DNA of 64,000 nt from Bombyx mori. Its lineage: Eukaryota > Arthropoda > Insecta > Lepidoptera > Bombycidae. Shown in pieces: positions 60,795 through 64,000 of this stretch (the stretch's first letter is position 1; each line of letters begins with the position of its first letter). The position numbers were made by a program, and so were the translations under genes. Under the pieces are notes generated by a model, which was not told the origin of the DNA, did not search any database, and was given only the letters and a program-made list of their open reading frames with translations. The stretch covers positions 4,788,001 to 4,852,000 of the forward strand of contig NC_085131.1 of NCBI RefSeq assembly GCF_030269925.1, read 5' to 3'.

Positions 60795-61110
60795 TATCCG
60801 ACTGCTGCGGTGCCACACGAAGCCGCCATCGCCCGAAACGTGTCTTGTCGGATCCCCCGGATTCATTCTCGGTGCGTTTAGGACCCTCAAGCACCGGTCA
60901 TCGTCCTCATCGAACTTGTCGAATCTGTCGACCAAGAGCTCGACGAGCGAACTAACCCATAGACACAGCCCGCTGAGTTTCTTGCCGGAACTTCTCAGTG
61001 GGTCGCGATTCCGATCCGGTGGTTGATTCTGTGAAGCACTGCTCTTGCTATGGCTTGAACCCGTGACCTCACCTACTGTTGGGTTACCAGCGAATAGGTA
61101 AAAAAAAACG
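60795..61110 (+). repeat. LINE 3-prime tail
   Basis: GGATCCCCCGGATTCATTCT.. through CCCGCTGAGTTTCTTGCC.. to TAGGTAAAAAAAAA. Best-preserved plus-oriented copy of the tail family. Confidence 0.7.
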
Positions 61111-61251
61111 CAAATCATTTTAGAAATATTAATTTTACTCACGTTCTATTTGCATATACTCGTCTCGAGTTTTGAAGGAACTAATAAGGAATCTGGAACC
61201 TACCTTTGCGGGTTCTCGAAATATTTAATAAATGCTTTTCTTTGGTTAGTG

Positions 61252-61320
61252 TATGTATGTATGTAATGTAATGTGTATTTATGTATGTAATGTACTGTGT
61301 ATGTATGTATGTAATTTATT
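61252..61320 (+). repeat. (TATG)n microsatellite
   Basis: Imperfect runs of TATG with TAATG interruptions. Confidence 0.85.
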
Positions 61321-61952
61321 GCGGTTTCAAACATGAGCCATTTTTATACCCTGTAAGTATAGAAATTCATGTGCCAATGATGTTTACACTTAAAAAAACA
61401 TTTTTTTCTGTTTTCAATGGCTACGTCTATTTTTACTACATGAAATAAATTATTTTTTATTGAAATTTTGATTTGTTTTATTTTGAAATTGTCCTGATAC
61501 TCGTGATACATATTATGATTTAATGTCCCCGAAATTGAAATGAAAATATTACCTCCCACATATTAGGTAGCTTAATCTCAAGATATTCTACAATAGTCAC
61601 CAAGAGTTTCTAGGAATCTTATAAATCGTCACTTGTTCTGTTACATCCAGTCACATTATCAAAAGATCGGTTATTTTCAAAAGTGTCATTTATGGTTTTA
61701 GTTGACATTTATAATATGTATCCACAACATTGACTAATTATTGCATATTATGGAAATCCTTAAACGAAAATAAATTCTACGTACAAAACAAAACAATTCA
61801 TTCAACTTTAATTATTTTTTGCATATAAAATATGTAATGATTAAATAAAAGTTACAAGTGTGATAGATAAAAAATAGACCTTTATCTATGAAATCGCCGT
61901 AATTAATGGATATTTGAAACATAATTTATGTTTATGTTTAATATAAAAAAAA

Positions 61953-62090
61953 GCCCGCTGAGTTTGTTTCGCCGGTTCTTCTCAGGACTGTGGCTTTTTT
62001 TGAAACCGGTGGTAGAGTTAACATTTTCTTTTACATTTTGACATCCAAGTTGAAATAAATGATTTTGAATTTGAATTGAATTGAATTTGA
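61953..62090 (+). repeat. LINE 3-prime tail
   Basis: GCCCGCTGAGTTTGTTTCGC.., GGTTCTTCTCAGGACTG.., then a TTGAATTGAA-rich end. Relative of 31035-31196. Confidence 0.65.
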
Positions 62091-63826
62091 AAATATTTAT
62101 AAAAAATGACTATGTATACGGCAATTTCGTAGGTAAATACCTAATATTTAAGACACGATTTCGATAACAACATGTTTATTACTTAAAGAACATCACTTCT
62201 AGTGTATATTATATTTGTATATATCTAATGTAAATTATTTTTAACTCGCGTCATCATATTTCCTTTTTTCAACCGTTTCTAAATGCAATCAATACTTTTT
62301 AACGTAGAATATATTATTTATAAGCAGACATACAAAAATAATTGATTACTTCTGAATCCTATTTGTTTCATATTTTAATACTATAAATATAACAATACTA
62401 TTCTAAGAACACCATATATTAAATAGGTATTAAAAAAACATGATAATTTTAAAGTTACAAAAAAAAACCAGAATCTTATAATTGCGAAAAAAACTATCAT
62501 GTTCATTTTGTACATCACTAGAGTGTCCATTTTATAAACACAAATTTAAAGTATTTCCAGAGTACAAATTTTTACTTTACGATTATACAATGTTTTGGAT
62601 CTTTAGGAAAGCAACCACGGCGGGTAGTTTCAAATAACTCTGTTGTTTCGAAAAATTATAACACGTATTGATTACGTATCATTATATTAATTCCATAAGA
62701 AATTAGAGTTAAAAAAATAAAAATTATTTTGTATAAATATCTATTAATATAGAAAAATGATGGCGTTATTATTCCCAAGACTATAATAGTTTCTGAAACT
62801 ACTTTTTTTTTTTTTGTTTCTGTAAAGTAAGGCGCATGCACAATGACGTTACGCAAACAATTCATTTCACACCTGACAAAAAAGAGTTGTCATTTTTTAT
62901 ATTACATTTTTTGGCACATTTGTACAATGTGTAATTCTGTTCACCATCGGTGATTTGAGTTTTTATTTGAATTGATTTGCTATAATACTATAAGATTGAA
63001 ATATGCTCATTTTTAATATCTTGTTGATTTTCATTACAAAATTAATACATTATAAAAAGAAAAAATATATATCTTATCTACTTCCTTATAATACATATTC
63101 GTAGTTGCATTAATTTAATTTCATTTAATTCATCAGAGTAACAATCGAAGGATTTATTTTCATGTTTTTCTATTTACACTATTTAAATCGCCGTCACTAA
63201 CATGTTTCATACATTTTATATATTTAATAATATAAATAATATATATTATTGTTTTAGTCCTAAATAAATATATTATTATTTATAAAGATAAATTATAATT
63301 CAGTAAGATATATATTTTAAATTAACGAAAAACAAAATAATTCGGATATGTACTCTGCGAAAAGTGGTGGATAAAAGGTACGATTTCAACAAATCGAAAA
63401 AGAGAAGCAAGAGATCCGAGCATTTTTTTAAATCGCACTTACTGCCATTATACGATTTTTACGTACAGATTTTTTTTACAAAAATTTATAATTCATTATA
63501 CTATAGTTGCAATTGTATTAATAATTGTATCAACAGTATTCCGTTAAGGAAGACTAAGCTTTATGTTCTGGGGGACTCAGTTGAATATTGTGACAATGTT
63601 CCTGAATCATATGTCAACTGTGGGACAGTAGTGTTGGATGGTATTTTAATGGGTCCCCTGTGCCCAAACTCCGTACTGAATTTCCCTTTAGATAGTCGAC
63701 TTGGGATGTGAATTTGATTATGCCCCCATCCGGCAAAGTAATCTGCATATTAATATAATCATATAAATCTGAGTTTCTTAATCGCGTGTGAACTTCATCA
63801 TACATGACCGAATGCAATTTCATTAC

Positions 63827-63840
63827 GTGTGACGTCACAC
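63827..63840. promoter_or_regulatory. Palindromic CRE (TGACGTCA) motif
   Basis: GTGTGACGTCACAC is a perfect 14-bp palindrome with a consensus CREB/ATF site at its centre. No adjacent gene start is seen. Confidence 0.4.
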
Positions 63841-64000
63841 AAAGCTCGAATCAACAAGCTGACCTTACTTAATATTGACCCCAAACATGAAAACATTTGC
63901 CATTCATGCCAACAAGAGTCGTTAAGATTGACTGCAATATCAGATGAAGTATAAAAATCTATAATAATTCACGAAAATATTGATTGAAACCTTTTGATTT

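Larger units (their letters stand above)
60384..63999. other. AT-rich region without recognised genes
   Basis: Contains two LINE tails (60795-61110, 61953-62090), a TATG repeat (61252-61320) and a CRE palindrome (63827-63840). Open frames here are short or overlap repeats. An unseen small exon of a gene beyond the right edge cannot be excluded. Confidence 0.5.

Noticed and set aside
60656..60955. 99-codon plus-strand frame
   Set aside because: Its second half is the LINE tail (60795-61110), and the first half shows no known domain.
63364..63838. 115-codon plus-strand and 74-codon minus-strand frames
   Set aside because: They overlap each other, resemble no family, and lack clear splice or start context; left unassigned.
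1..63999. CRISPR-like spaced repeats or telomeric TTAGG arrays
   Set aside because: No regularly spaced short repeats with unique spacers and no TTAGG array were seen; the repeats found are transposon copies or simple tandem repeats.

Overview
The window is animal nuclear DNA, almost certainly from a silkworm (Bombyx mori or a very close relative). Genes have introns with GT-AG borders, intergenic DNA is AT-rich, and more than 15 copies of a tRNA-headed SINE that I recognise as Bm1 are scattered on both strands. No bacterial-style operon, CRISPR array, rRNA or stand-alone tRNA gene was seen.

Six protein genes were assembled exon by exon, and their strands alternate strictly. From left to right: a DCAF5-like WD40 substrate receptor (minus, 984-12180); the ribosome-biogenesis factor RRP15 (plus, 14008-16038); RGP1, half of the Rab6 GEF (minus, 18794-24197); an ARHGAP11A/RhoGAP54D-like RhoGAP (plus, 26310-32754); FBXO11, an F-box/beta-helix/UBR-finger protein (minus, 35741-49607); and RCE1, the CAAX-prenyl endopeptidase (plus, 51698-56587). 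This gives three head-to-head pairs (DCAF5/RRP15, RGP1/RhoGAP, FBXO11/RCE1) and two tail-to-tail junctions. For RRP15, RGP1, RhoGAP, FBXO11 and RCE1 the summed exon lengths divide by three and the splice phases agree at every junction. DCAF5 also closes if one GC-rich putative exon (5074-5230) is left out.

The rest is introns and gaps filled with mobile DNA: full-length and truncated Bm1 SINEs, LINE 3-prime tails of several families, RTE-like fragments, a dead mariner with a nested LINE tail, a non-autonomous hAT with an exact 8-bp target duplication, a Harbinger-like MITE with a TAA duplication, a solo LTR with a TATA/initiator core promoter, Helitron-like elements ending in CTAG, a paired MITE family in two different genes, and two further terminal-inverted-repeat elements. 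From 56588 to the right end no gene was found. That stretch holds repeats, an 80-bp triplicated CCAAT-rich minisatellite and a palindromic CRE.

The genes do not form one pathway. Two (DCAF5, FBXO11) are substrate receptors of different cullin-RING ligases, and two (RGP1, RCE1) act on small-GTPase or membrane-trafficking biology. The most interesting sequence-level theme is mobile-element sequence lying directly against the 3-prime splice sites of coding exons in three of the six genes.
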